This document shows positions 39,571-47,700 of a stretch of 64,000 nt of DNA, in pieces. The stretch is from Helicobacteraceae bacterium (GTDB lineage: Bacteria > Campylobacterota > Campylobacteria > Campylobacterales > Sulfurimonadaceae): assembly GCA_947498025.1 (NCBI GenBank), contig CANMJR010000010.1, positions 17,789 through 81,788 on the forward strand. Direction: 5' to 3'. Under the pieces are notes generated by a model. That model was not told the origin of the DNA, searched no databases, and saw only the letters and a program-made list of their open reading frames with translations. The translations under genes and the position numbers were made by a program. Every line of letters begins with the position of its first letter. The stretch's first letter is position 1.

Positions 39571-39981
39571 TCACTCAAACTTTACATTTTCATATCTATC
39601 ATAGAGCCACTCTGCAACGGCTTGTTTATCTTCACTATTGATTTTACCTTCAAGCGAAGGCATTACTCCAAATCTCTCTAAAGCGCCGGCATGACACATG
39701 CTGTTATCAAGTTTTGGATTGATTATGTAATCTTTAACAAAGAGTATAAAAAGGTGGCGATGCAAATCTTCCTCATCATCTTTTATAACAATATTCTCTT
39801 TTAAGCGGTTTGAAACCTCCACCATTGGCGGAGCTTTCATCTTTCTGAGATTTTTCAGCGCTTCTCCCTTTTCTATAATCTCCACATGGCAGCTCTGACA
39901 ATTCTTTTTATAGACCTCATATCCATCGCTTGCAAAGAGTGTTACGCCTAGAAGGAGTGAAGCTGTCACTATTTTTTTCAT
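39571..39981 (-). CDS. Exported mono-heme cytochrome c
   Basis: 136 residues. A signal peptide (MKKIVTASLLLGVTLFAS) is followed by CQSCH, the heme c site, and two Met-containing stretches (MKAPPM, GVMPSLEG) of which GVMPSLEG is the likely distal ligand region. The C-terminal helix EDKQAVAEWLYDRYE is class-I-like. It is a periplasmic electron carrier of unknown partner. A strong AAGGA site precedes the ATG. Confidence 0.88.
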   Translation of the reverse strand: MKKIVTASLLLGVTLFASDGYEVYKKNCQSCHVEIIEKGEALKNLRKMKAPPMVEVSNRLKENIVIKDDEEDLHRHLFILFVKDYIINPKLDNSMCHAGALERFGVMPSLEGKINSEDKQAVAEWLYDRYENVKFE

Positions 39982-40119
39982 GGTAATTCCTTAAAATTTT
40001 TTAGCGAACAAAGTATCTAAAATAAATGCTTAAATCGTCTCACTAGTTTTATTAGTGTAGCGTTTTAGTATAAAGTAATTGTTAAGATGCGTCAATAAAA
40101 GCACAAAAAAGGAGAGAAG

Positions 40120-40311
40120 ATGAGCGAACCTAGATTAGAAGATATAAGTGATTACAACACGCTAAAAGGCAGTAAAAAAAAGGTTGTGTGGGCTGTTATA
40201 GTAATAGGTCTTTTAATGGGAGTTCTTTACATGACCGTGTATAATATGTACGACAGTAAAGAGGATACTATAAAAATAGAAGACCCTATAAAAGCAGTAC
40301 CTATGAGATAA
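40120..40311 (+). CDS. Small single-TM protein
   Basis: 63 residues with an excellent site (AAAGGAGAGAAG). A cytoplasmic N-terminus with Asp/Glu is followed by a helix VVWAVIVIGLLMGVLYMTVY and an acidic tail. Topology and size recall small subunits or assembly helpers of membrane complexes, but nothing identifies it. It lies divergently from the cytochrome c gene. Confidence 0.7.
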   Translation: MSEPRLEDISDYNTLKGSKKKVVWAVIVIGLLMGVLYMTVYNMYDSKEDTIKIEDPIKAVPMR

Positions 40312-40360
40312 ATAAGCTGTAAATAATGCTAAAATAACAAAATTTTTTTAAGGTCTTTTA

Positions 40361-41617
40361 ATGTTAATGACAATCGTAGCCATTTATAGTTTATATGTTC
40401 TCATTACAATCTACACAAGCGTAATGCAAATAGGATTTGTAAATCAAGCAAAAAGAAAATCTGCAGTTCTGCTCTCAGGGACAGATTTTTTAAAAGCAGG
40501 CAATTATGCAGTTGCCAAAGAGAAGATGTCGATTCTTAGTACATTTGTTGATTATCTGCTGTTTGTGGCATGGCTTGGTTTTGGAATCTCTTTTGTATCG
40601 CAAATTGCTTTTTTTGAGAATGAAGCTCTCAAAAATATTGCAGTTGTTATGGGCTTTATCGTTATAAACTCCCTTGTCTCTTTGCCGTTTTCCTACTATG
40701 AGAAGTTTGTATTGGATGCTAAGTTCGGCTTCAATAAATCAACAATGGCGCAATATATAAAAGATACCCTCATCACATTTGTTATGACGTTCGTAATCGG
40801 TTCTTTGATAGTTTGGGGTATTTATGAGATTATCTCAAACTTTACTTACTGGTGGCTTTGGAGTTTTGCATTTATTTTTGTGATAGTTGTTCTTATCAAT
40901 ATGCTTTTTCCGACATTTAGAGCTCTTTTTTTTGACAAACTCACGCCGCTCGACGATGAAGAGCTTAATAGTGAGATTAAAGCTCTTATGGATAAGACGG
41001 GGTTTGTAAGTGCAGGTGTTTTTATAAGTGATGCAAGCAAAAGAGATTCACGACTTAATGCTTACTTCGGCGGTTTAGGAAAAACAAAAAGAGTTGTACT
41101 TTTTGATACGCTCATAGAAAAACTCACGACAAAAGAGCTTTTGGCTGTTTTAGGACATGAATTGGGGCATTTCGCACATGGGGATATATATAAAAATATA
41201 GCTCTTGTCGGAGTTATGCTTTTTGCCATGTTCGGAATTTTCGGCAATCTGCCGGAATCGCTCTATTTGGAACTAGGGCTAAGCCGGTCGCCATCTATTA
41301 CGATGATACTATTACTTCTTTTTATGCCGGTTTTGGGCTTTCTTATGATGCCAATCATGGGAATTGTCAGTCGTCATAATGAGTATGCGGCAGATAAAAT
41401 GGGAAGTGAATTAGCAGGTGTGACGGGAGAGATTGAGCTTGCAAATGCACTTAAAAAGTTGGTGAGTGAGAATAAAAGTTTTCCTCTTTCTCATCCGCTC
41501 TATATATTTTTTCATTATACACACCCACCTGTTTTAGAGCGTTTGAAAGCTTTAGGTGTTGCTATCGGTGATATTGATACAAGTTCGTTAGGCTCTGCAT
41601 GTCAAGCCGATATATAG
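40361..41617 (+). CDS. M48 family (Ste24-like) membrane metalloprotease
   Basis: 418 residues with about seven membrane segments. The catalytic site is LGHELGHFAHGD (HExxH), with the third ligand in NEYAADKMG. The N-terminal peptidase_M48_N region and the C-terminal HPLYIFFHYTHPPVLERL match CAAX-type Ste24 rather than HtpX. It is likely a membrane quality-control protease. It overlaps prmC by 19 nt. Confidence 0.93.
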   Translation: MLMTIVAIYSLYVLITIYTSVMQIGFVNQAKRKSAVLLSGTDFLKAGNYAVAKEKMSILSTFVDYLLFVAWLGFGISFVSQIAFFENEALKNIAVVMGFIVINSLVSLPFSYYEKFVLDAKFGFNKSTMAQYIKDTLITFVMTFVIGSLIVWGIYEIISNFTYWWLWSFAFIFVIVVLINMLFPTFRALFFDKLTPLDDEELNSEIKALMDKTGFVSAGVFISDASKRDSRLNAYFGGLGKTKRVVLFDTLIEKLTTKELLAVLGHELGHFAHGDIYKNIALVGVMLFAMFGIFGNLPESLYLELGLSRSPSITMILLLLFMPVLGFLMMPIMGIVSRHNEYAADKMGSELAGVTGEIELANALKKLVSENKSFPLSHPLYIFFHYTHPPVLERLKALGVAIGDIDTSSLGSACQADI

Positions 41618-42429
41618 TTCAATATGTACTCAAAGAGATAACCGCAAAACTAAATTCAATTATTCCAAGAGCATCAAGAGAGGCACAGCTTCTCTTGATG
41701 GCACATTTGGGGTGTGATGAACTCTGGATTATTACAAATCAAAATACGCAGGTAAAAGATATTGATAAACTTTATGAGTGGGTGGAGAGAAGGGTTAAAA
41801 ATGAGCCTTTTGAGTACATAACGAACAGGGTAAGTTTTTACAGTGAGGAGTTTTACATCGCTTCGGGTGCTCTTATCCCACGCCCTGAAACAGAACTTTT
41901 GATAGATGAAGTTATCAAAAATATTCCGCATGCCAAAGAAGTGATGACCATTGTCGAGGTAGGCGTCGGGAGTGGAATTATCTCAATTATGCTGGCAAAG
42001 CAGTTTCCGCATGCAAAGATTATTGCAGTCGATATTTCGCAGGATGCCCTAGAAATTGCAAAAATAAACATTGCAAAATTTTTACTGGAGGATAGAATTG
42101 AGCTCAGATTAGGTTCACTTTTAGAGCCAATAAATGAGCATGTGGATTATTTGGTTTCTAATCCGCCCTACATTGCAAATGATGCATATTTAGAATCAAA
42201 TTTATCGTATGAGCCGCAAAATGCACTCTTTGGGGGAAGCGTTGGAGATGAGATAATTCAGGAGCTTCTTAACGAGGTATTAAAGCGAAAAATTAACTTG
42301 TTTACATGTGAGATAGGTTATGACCAACAAGATAAAATAAGAAACTTTTTAAATAAAGAAAAATATAAAAATTTAGATTTCTACAAAGATTTAAGCGATT
42401 TTGATAGAGGTTTTACCCTAAGGTTATAA
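41599..42429 (+). CDS. prmC: Peptide chain release factor glutamine methyltransferase
   Basis: 276 residues. IPRPETELLIDEV is the PrmC linker signature, VGVGSGIISIML the SAM loop, and SNPPYI the catalytic NPPY that holds the Gln of the GGQ loop in RF1/RF2. Methylation speeds stop-codon hydrolysis. Its start lies in the protease gene. Confidence 0.95.
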   Translation: MSSRYIVQYVLKEITAKLNSIIPRASREAQLLLMAHLGCDELWIITNQNTQVKDIDKLYEWVERRVKNEPFEYITNRVSFYSEEFYIASGALIPRPETELLIDEVIKNIPHAKEVMTIVEVGVGSGIISIMLAKQFPHAKIIAVDISQDALEIAKINIAKFLLEDRIELRLGSLLEPINEHVDYLVSNPPYIANDAYLESNLSYEPQNALFGGSVGDEIIQELLNEVLKRKINLFTCEIGYDQQDKIRNFLNKEKYKNLDFYKDLSDFDRGFTLRL

Positions 42430-42432
42430 AAT

Positions 42433-42912
42433 TTGAGCAAAAAAATATATGTAGATTTCAGTTATTTAATTCTCCTTGCAGCCACTTTTGGTGCAGTTAT
42501 AGTTTTGGGAGCAGTTGTTGCTCCTGTTATTTTTCATTCAGACAAGATATTGGTTGATGTGCTGCTTAACAAGTACAATTCCGGAATTATTATGGGTGAA
42601 GTTTTTCATAGATTCAGCTACTGGCTCTATGTTGTGGCAGCCGCAGTCGCTGTATATGAGGCAGCATGGTACAAAATGGGTCAAAGAGATGCTATTGCTT
42701 TTGGTTCTGCAATAACTGTTCTGTTCTCCTCTCTCATGTTTAGTGCCGTGTATGCTCCAAAAATTCTTCTCATGCAAGCACTAGGAATTGAAGCAACACA
42801 GAGCGATACATTTGTCAATATCCACATAGCCAGTGAGCTAGATTTTAAAATTTTGGCTCTTTCTTTATTTGTGTTATTTATTAGAAGATTAATGTTGCTT
42901 AGACGCGCATAA
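42433..42912 (+). CDS. DUF4149-like four-TM membrane protein
   Basis: 159 residues with a TTG start 3 nt after prmC. Four membrane segments; the conserved-looking region GEVFHRFSYWLYVVA lies at the second helix, as in DUF4149/TMEM205-like proteins. Function unknown. Confidence 0.8.
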   Translation: MSKKIYVDFSYLILLAATFGAVIVLGAVVAPVIFHSDKILVDVLLNKYNSGIIMGEVFHRFSYWLYVVAAAVAVYEAAWYKMGQRDAIAFGSAITVLFSSLMFSAVYAPKILLMQALGIEATQSDTFVNIHIASELDFKILALSLFVLFIRRLMLLRRA

Positions 42913-43021
42913 AGGTGTTGTTCTATTAGCCACATCACTATTAAGCGACAATCAATGTCGTAAATGGTAAACTCATTTTCAAAAAGAAATAAACCTGAAT
43001 TTGGGTTAAATGAGATAACTT

Positions 43022-44983
43022 TTGAAAAGTAAAACTTCCTACGCAAAAATCACTGCAAAAATTATATTAATTACAATGCTTATTGCACTGTTTGGTGGCT
43101 TTTTATATGGTGAATATATGAAAAAAGATGCCATTACAAACTTAGCCCATGTAGATGCAAAAAAAACAAGTATGCTCATTTTTGAAGCTCTCTACTCCGC
43201 CATGCAAAGGGGATGGAATAGAGAAGATATTAATGAGATAATTAACAGACTGAACAAAATTGATAAAAACATGAAGGTGGATGTTTACAGAAGTGAAATT
43301 GTCGCAAATTTGTTCGGAGAGATAGAAAGAGACAAACAAAATAGAGAGAGCAGTATTAATATAAAAAGCGCCATGCAAGGAGAGGAGCTATTAAATATTT
43401 CTGACTCAAATTATATAGAATATTTTTATCCTGTTGCTGCAAAAAATGATTGTTTAAAGTGTCATACAAACGCAAAAGTAGGTGATATTTTAGGCATTAT
43501 AGATGTTTCCTATCCGGTAGAAGATTTGAAAGTTTCTCTCTCAGAACTCATAAACTTTTTTATGATATTTCTTGTGATTTTTTCATTTGTAATATTTATT
43601 GCTATATTTTTGGAATTAAATAAGTATTTGATAAAACCTATTAAAAACTTTTCAAATGCCATTAGAAATATTACAAGTTCTCAAGACATGACAACAAGAG
43701 TTTTAGTGAATGATAACATTGAAGAGATTGATTCAATTAAAGATATATTTAATGGCATGTTGGACTCTATTGAAAGTCAATTTTACAATGATAGTTTAAC
43801 AGGCTTGAAAAATAGAAGAAGATTGACAGAAAAGCTTGAAGAAAAAATAAATTCATTTTTAATTATCATAAACATAGACGCATTTCAGGAGATAAATGAT
43901 TTATATGGAGAGGAGGCAGGTGATACAATTTTGAAAGAGTTTGCTCTGTTTTTGCAAGAAAACATGTTAGATAAAGCAACTCTGTATAGACTTCATTCGG
44001 ATGAATTTGCCCATTTGTGCCGAGCACCGAAAGATATAGATAAAATTAATGTACTTGCTTCTTTAATAAGTGAAAAAATTTCTAAAAAAAGATTTAAAAT
44101 AGATGAAAAAAGTGAAGTGAGTCTAACTGCTACTATGGGTATATCTTATGGCACAGAACTGTTGCTAGTAAATGCAGATACAGCCATGAAGGTTGCTAAA
44201 AAAGCTAAAAAAGATTTTTTAGTTTATGATGATTCAATGGCTATGGCTAAAGAGTATGAAAAAAATCTAGAGTGGACAAAGCGTCTTAAAAATGCGATAG
44301 AAGAGGATAAAATAGTACCGGTCTATCAACCGATTTTAGATACAAAAACAAAAAAAATTGTTAAGTATGAATCGCTTATGAGAATGATTGATCCGGATGG
44401 CACGCTTATAGTACCAATCCATTTCTTGGAACTTGCTAAGAAAAATAAACTCTACCATCAACTTACAATGATAATGATAGAAAAAACATTTGAAAAATTT
44501 AAACATCTGCCGTACTCTGTCTCAATTAATCTCTCCGTGGATGACATTCTAAACAAAGATATATATAAATTTATTATAGACAAATTGAAAAATAGTCCTA
44601 TCAGCAAAAATATAGTTTTTGAAATTATAGAGTCGGAGGGAATAGAAAATTTTGATCAGGTTTTGGAATTTATAAACAGCGTAAAGAGTTATGGTGCGAA
44701 GATATCTATAGATGACTTTGGAACAGGATACTCAAATTTTGAGTATCTTATGAAGTTAAAAGTGGATTATATAAAGATAGACGGTTCCATGATTAAAAAT
44801 ATAGATACGGATAAAAACTCTCAAATGATTACGCAAACCATAGTGGAATTTGCTAAAAAGATGAATATAAAAACCGTCGCCGAATTTGTCCACTCAAAAG
44901 ATGTTTTTGACAAGATAGCAGAACTTGGGGTTGATTATACGCAAGGTTACTATTTTGGTGCACCTACGCAAGATATAAAATAG
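43022..44983 (+). CDS. Heme-motif (DUF3365-like) sensor with GGDEF/EAL domains
   Basis: 653 residues with a TTG start after GATAAC. Between TM1 (about 10-30) and TM2 (about 180-200) the periplasmic domain holds CLKCH, a c-type heme site, in the Tll0287/DUF3365 manner (sensors of redox state or gas). A HAMP-like linker precedes a GGDEF domain with the degenerate motif HSDEF and an EAL domain (YESLMRM, IESEGIE, DDFGTGYSN, IKIDGSMI). Likely a heme-gated phosphodiesterase. It lies just upstream of a Crp/Fnr-type gene near the nir-nor cluster, which fits a link to oxygen or NO. Confidence 0.9.
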   Translation: MKSKTSYAKITAKIILITMLIALFGGFLYGEYMKKDAITNLAHVDAKKTSMLIFEALYSAMQRGWNREDINEIINRLNKIDKNMKVDVYRSEIVANLFGEIERDKQNRESSINIKSAMQGEELLNISDSNYIEYFYPVAAKNDCLKCHTNAKVGDILGIIDVSYPVEDLKVSLSELINFFMIFLVIFSFVIFIAIFLELNKYLIKPIKNFSNAIRNITSSQDMTTRVLVNDNIEEIDSIKDIFNGMLDSIESQFYNDSLTGLKNRRRLTEKLEEKINSFLIIINIDAFQEINDLYGEEAGDTILKEFALFLQENMLDKATLYRLHSDEFAHLCRAPKDIDKINVLASLISEKISKKRFKIDEKSEVSLTATMGISYGTELLLVNADTAMKVAKKAKKDFLVYDDSMAMAKEYEKNLEWTKRLKNAIEEDKIVPVYQPILDTKTKKIVKYESLMRMIDPDGTLIVPIHFLELAKKNKLYHQLTMIMIEKTFEKFKHLPYSVSINLSVDDILNKDIYKFIIDKLKNSPISKNIVFEIIESEGIENFDQVLEFINSVKSYGAKISIDDFGTGYSNFEYLMKLKVDYIKIDGSMIKNIDTDKNSQMITQTIVEFAKKMNIKTVAEFVHSKDVFDKIAELGVDYTQGYYFGAPTQDIK

Positions 44984-45068
44984 GAAGTGTTGTATGTGTT
45001 AATTACATATTAAGCCATTGACTGATATATTGCAGAGAAGTCAAAAGTAGATGATAAAAAGGGATAAG

Positions 45069-45707
45069 ATGAGAGATTTAAAACAATTTTATTTTTTTGA
45101 GAATTTAGACGATGAGCAGCTAGCTCTCCTCTCCTCATTTTCAAATAAAAAGCACTACGAGAAGGGTTCGATTTTATTTTATGAAAAAGATGAAGCAAAA
45201 TCTTTAATACTGCTTATTGAAGGGGTATTAAAAGTATATAAAACAGATCAAAAAAACAATGAAATAATTATGCATAGGTTTATGCCGGTATCTTTAGTTG
45301 CAGAGATGGCAGTGTTAGAGGGGATTTCATACCCTGCGTCAGCAGCCTTTGAGAGTGCAGGAGTTGTAATTGAGATTGATTTTGAGCGTTTTAAAAAGGA
45401 GTTTTTGCATAATCCACAAATGGCATTGCTGTTTTTTAAATCACTATCAAAAAAGATAAAATATCTTGAAGATGTGATAGCTCTTAATATTGTTCTTGAT
45501 TCAACGGCAAGGTTGGCAAAATATATATTTGATAAAGAGGATGCTTTAAATAGTTTAAAACAGTATCAGGTTGCAGAACATCTTCACATGACACCGGAGA
45601 CGCTCTCTCGAACATTTAAAAAACTTGTTATTTTGGAGTTGTTAGAAAAAGATTCTAACGGATATAAAATTAAAAACAAAGAGGGGCTGCGCGTACTTTT
45701 CGAGTAG
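45069..45707 (+). CDS. Crp/Fnr family transcription regulator (Dnr/NssR-like)
   Basis: About 212 residues from the ATG at 45069, which has AAAAAGGG 6 nt upstream; the track start 18 nt earlier lacks a site. An effector domain (about 15-120, GSILFYEKDEAKSLILLIEGVL) is followed by the dimer helix and a helix-turn-helix (QVAEHLHMTPETLSRTFKKL). The N-terminus has no Cys cluster, so it is not an [4Fe-4S] FNR; NO-sensing Dnr/NssR-type regulators have this form. Proximity to the nir-nor genes suggests it controls them. Confidence 0.88.
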   Translation: MRDLKQFYFFENLDDEQLALLSSFSNKKHYEKGSILFYEKDEAKSLILLIEGVLKVYKTDQKNNEIIMHRFMPVSLVAEMAVLEGISYPASAAFESAGVVIEIDFERFKKEFLHNPQMALLFFKSLSKKIKYLEDVIALNIVLDSTARLAKYIFDKEDALNSLKQYQVAEHLHMTPETLSRTFKKLVILELLEKDSNGYKIKNKEGLRVLFE

Positions 45708-45724
45708 CCCATGCAGCTGACGTC

Positions 45725-45738
45725 TTGATATAAATCAC
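45725..45738. promoter_or_regulatory. FNR-type binding site
   Basis: TTGAT-ATAA-ATCAC matches the palindrome TTGAT-N4-ATCAA at nine of ten positions. It lies 18 nt after the regulator stop and 215 nt before the 64-aa membrane protein gene, with repeat copy B in between, so its target is uncertain. Confidence 0.6.
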
Positions 45739-45770
45739 AACTACTTTTTAGCACTTATGTTACACTGCAC

Positions 45771-45917
45771 AATTTATGTTACACACTAAAATGGACGCGT
45801 CCGTTTTAGTGTGTAACATAAATTGTCCCTACAACCCCCTAAAGCTACCCATATCTGTCGGATATGGGAGAAAAATTAACACTTTACGCTCTTTTTTATA
45901 AAAGTGCATGAGGTCAG
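45771..45917. repeat. Structured intergenic repeat, copy B
   Basis: The left half is a 54-nt near-perfect palindrome (AATTTATGTTACACACTAAAA ... TTTTAGTGTGTAACATAAATT around TGGACGCGTCCG). It is followed by the core TGTCCCTACAACCCCCTAAAGCTAC, a second hairpin CCATATCtgtcgGATATGG, and the end TTTTTTATAAAAGTGC shared with copy A. Compared with copy A both stems have new sequences that remain paired. The rest of the gap 45708-45952 holds only the FNR-type box above. Confidence 0.85.
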
Positions 45918-45952
45918 TCAATAAATATATGGATATGTAAAAAGGATTTTTT

Positions 45953-46147
45953 ATGGTTTTGCAAGATGTTATGATTATTTTGGTGATGACATTTCCAATG
46001 TTTCTCTTTACGATTTATCCCGCTATCAGGGTTGCGGATTTTTTGGAAGAAAGATATGAAATATCAGAGGCTAAAAAGAGGGCTGCCATGGTGAGTGTGA
46101 CATTTCTGTGTGCAGTTTGTTTATCTTCACTTTTACATTTTTTATAG
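45953..46147 (+). CDS. Small two-TM protein
   Basis: 64 residues with AAAAGGA before the ATG. Hydrophobic segments MIILVMTFPMFLFTIYPAI and AAMVSVTFLCAVCLSSLLHFL flank a charged loop (EERYEISEAKKR). Co-transcribed with the Sel1-repeat gene, 10 nt downstream. No family recognised. Confidence 0.7.
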   Translation: MVLQDVMIILVMTFPMFLFTIYPAIRVADFLEERYEISEAKKRAAMVSVTFLCAVCLSSLLHFL

Positions 46148-46157
46148 GGGTTTTTGT

Positions 46158-46853
46158 ATGTTTAAATTGTTTTTATTTTTTAGTTTAGTTCTGGCACTTT
46201 ATGCTGAAAATTTAGCGTTGGAAGCTTTTAAGAAGCAGGATTTTACAACTGCATTTAACTTATATTCTGTTGATGCACAGATGGGAGATGCAAAATCTCA
46301 ACATGCCCTGAGTTATCTCTATTTTAATGGTTTAGGGGTGGAACAGGATGTTAAGCAAGGTATTTATTGGATAACAAAGTCAGCAGATGCTTCTAGTACG
46401 GTCGCACAATATGATTTGGGAATGATGTATCTAAGCGGCTACAATGTAGATAAAGATTCAAAAAAAGCCTTCTCTTGGCTAGAAAAAGCCTCCGAGGGCG
46501 GACACACAAACGCAAAATATAATTTGGCTCTCATGTACTACAACGGTGACGCGACGGATCAGAATGTTACAAAATCTGCTGAACTTCTTGAGAGCGCCGC
46601 AGTAGAAGGACATGCAGAGGCTATTCAAAATATAGGTAGAGTTTATATGCAACTGCTGAACTATGAGAAGGCCTCTTTGTGGTTGGAAAAAAATGCAGCA
46701 GATGGCGATAAAACCGCTTATTATCTGCTTGCAGAAATTTACTGCTTGCAGGAGAAATTTCCGCAGGCCAAACTTTGGGCAAAAAAAGCTATGGAAGGCG
46801 GGGATGAAAAAAGTAAAGAGTTGTGGAAAACTTATGATTTAGGTAAATATTAA
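46158..46853 (+). CDS. Exported Sel1-repeat protein
   Basis: About 231 residues from the ATG at 46158 (TAGGGG upstream); the track start is earlier and overlaps the neighbour. After a signal peptide (MFKLFLFFSLVLALYA) come about five Sel1 repeats (AQYDLGMMYLSGYNVDKDSKKAFSWLEKAS and similar). Sel1 solenoids mediate protein-protein contacts; Hcp proteins of Helicobacter are of this type but Cys-rich, which this one is not. Repeat copy C follows its stop. Confidence 0.88.
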   Translation: MFKLFLFFSLVLALYAENLALEAFKKQDFTTAFNLYSVDAQMGDAKSQHALSYLYFNGLGVEQDVKQGIYWITKSADASSTVAQYDLGMMYLSGYNVDKDSKKAFSWLEKASEGGHTNAKYNLALMYYNGDATDQNVTKSAELLESAAVEGHAEAIQNIGRVYMQLLNYEKASLWLEKNAADGDKTAYYLLAEIYCLQEKFPQAKLWAKKAMEGGDEKSKELWKTYDLGKY

Positions 46854-46856
46854 TAT

Positions 46857-46968
46857 CTGATGTTACGCACTTTATGAGCAAAACAAGAGAATCGTTCGCG
46901 AAGGCGATGTTGCTCTTTAGAAAGCCCCATAAAGTGGCAGGGAAGATGTCCCTACAACCCCCTAAAGC
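46857..46968. repeat. Structured intergenic repeat, copy C (truncated)
   Basis: It starts CTGATGTTACGCACTTTAT like copy A, then has a stem CACTTTATG/CATAAAGTG enclosing nested stems (GAGCAA/TTGCTC, ATCG/CGAT around TTCGCGAA). It continues into GTGGCAGGGAAGATGTCCCTACAACCCCCTAAAGC and ends against the cobA stop. The second hairpin and far end seen in A and B are missing. It sits between convergent genes. The 85-aa plus-strand ORF here is only this repeat plus cobA antisense. Confidence 0.8.
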
Positions 46969-47700
46969 CTATTTAAACCAATTTAACTGCTCTCTAAGTT
47001 CGACAACTTTTCCGACAACGATAAGTGCCGGAGTAGGGGCATCTTTAGCTTTTTCTACTATATCTTGCAAGGTTCCGACGATTACAGTCTGTTCCGGAGT
47101 CGTTCCCTTTGAGATAACGGCACATGGGTAGTTCACATCTTTACCAATCTCAATAAGTTTTTTAGCAATTTTCGGTAAATTATGCAGACCCATCAAAAAG
47201 ACAATAGTATCATCTGTTTTAAAATTTTCCCATGGAATTTGAGACTCTTTTTTATTTGGTGATTCGTGCGCTGTAACAACACGAAAAGAGACGGCTACAC
47301 CACGATGCGTAACAGGAATTCCAGCATATGCAGGAACGCTTATGGCTGAAGTAATCCCTGGGATTATTTCAAACTTTACACCTCTCTCTTGAAGGTAAGC
47401 TGCCTCTTCTCCTCCTCTGCCAAAGACAAAAGGGTCTCCGCCTTTTAATCGCACAACATTTTCATATTTGAGTGAATTTTGATAGATTGTTTCATTAATA
47501 TCATCTTGAGGCATAATGTGTCGCCCATCCTCTTTTCCCACATAGACAAACTCACATCCGCTTTTTGCTTTTTCCAAAATATCAGGATTTGCAAGACGGT
47601 CGTAGATAATTACATCCGCCACTTGTATAACTCTAAGTGCTTTAAGCGTCAATAGCTCCATATCTCCAGGACCTGCGCCCGTTAAATAAACATTTCCCAT
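46969..47700 (-). CDS. cobA: Uroporphyrinogen-III C-methyltransferase (NirE/CobA)
   Basis: 243 residues. VYLTGAGPGDMELLTLKA, VRLKGGDPFVFGRGGEEA and VPAYAGIPVTHRG are SUMT signatures. It methylates uroporphyrinogen III at C2 and C7 to precorrin-2, the first step of heme d1 and siroheme. As the last gene of the nir operon (start TAATG with nirF) its role is probably that of NirE. Its last codons abut repeat copy C. Confidence 0.95.
   Translation of the reverse strand: MGNVYLTGAGPGDMELLTLKALRVIQVADVIIYDRLANPDILEKAKSGCEFVYVGKEDGRHIMPQDDINETIYQNSLKYENVVRLKGGDPFVFGRGGEEAAYLQERGVKFEIIPGITSAISVPAYAGIPVTHRGVAVSFRVVTAHESPNKKESQIPWENFKTDDTIVFLMGLHNLPKIAKKLIEIGKDVNYPCAVISKGTTPEQTVIVGTLQDIVEKAKDAPTPALIVVGKVVELREQLNWFK

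Noticed and set aside
45018-45031. Possible FNR-type box TTGACTGATATATT before the Crp/Fnr-type gene
   Set aside because: Only the left half-site matches; the right half is ATATT rather than ATCAA.
45051-45068. Upstream start of the Crp/Fnr-type gene
   Set aside because: No ribosome binding site; the second ATG has AAAAAGGG at the right distance.
46874-47131. 85-aa plus ORF over repeat C and cobA
   Set aside because: It is formed by repeat C and the antisense of cobA.
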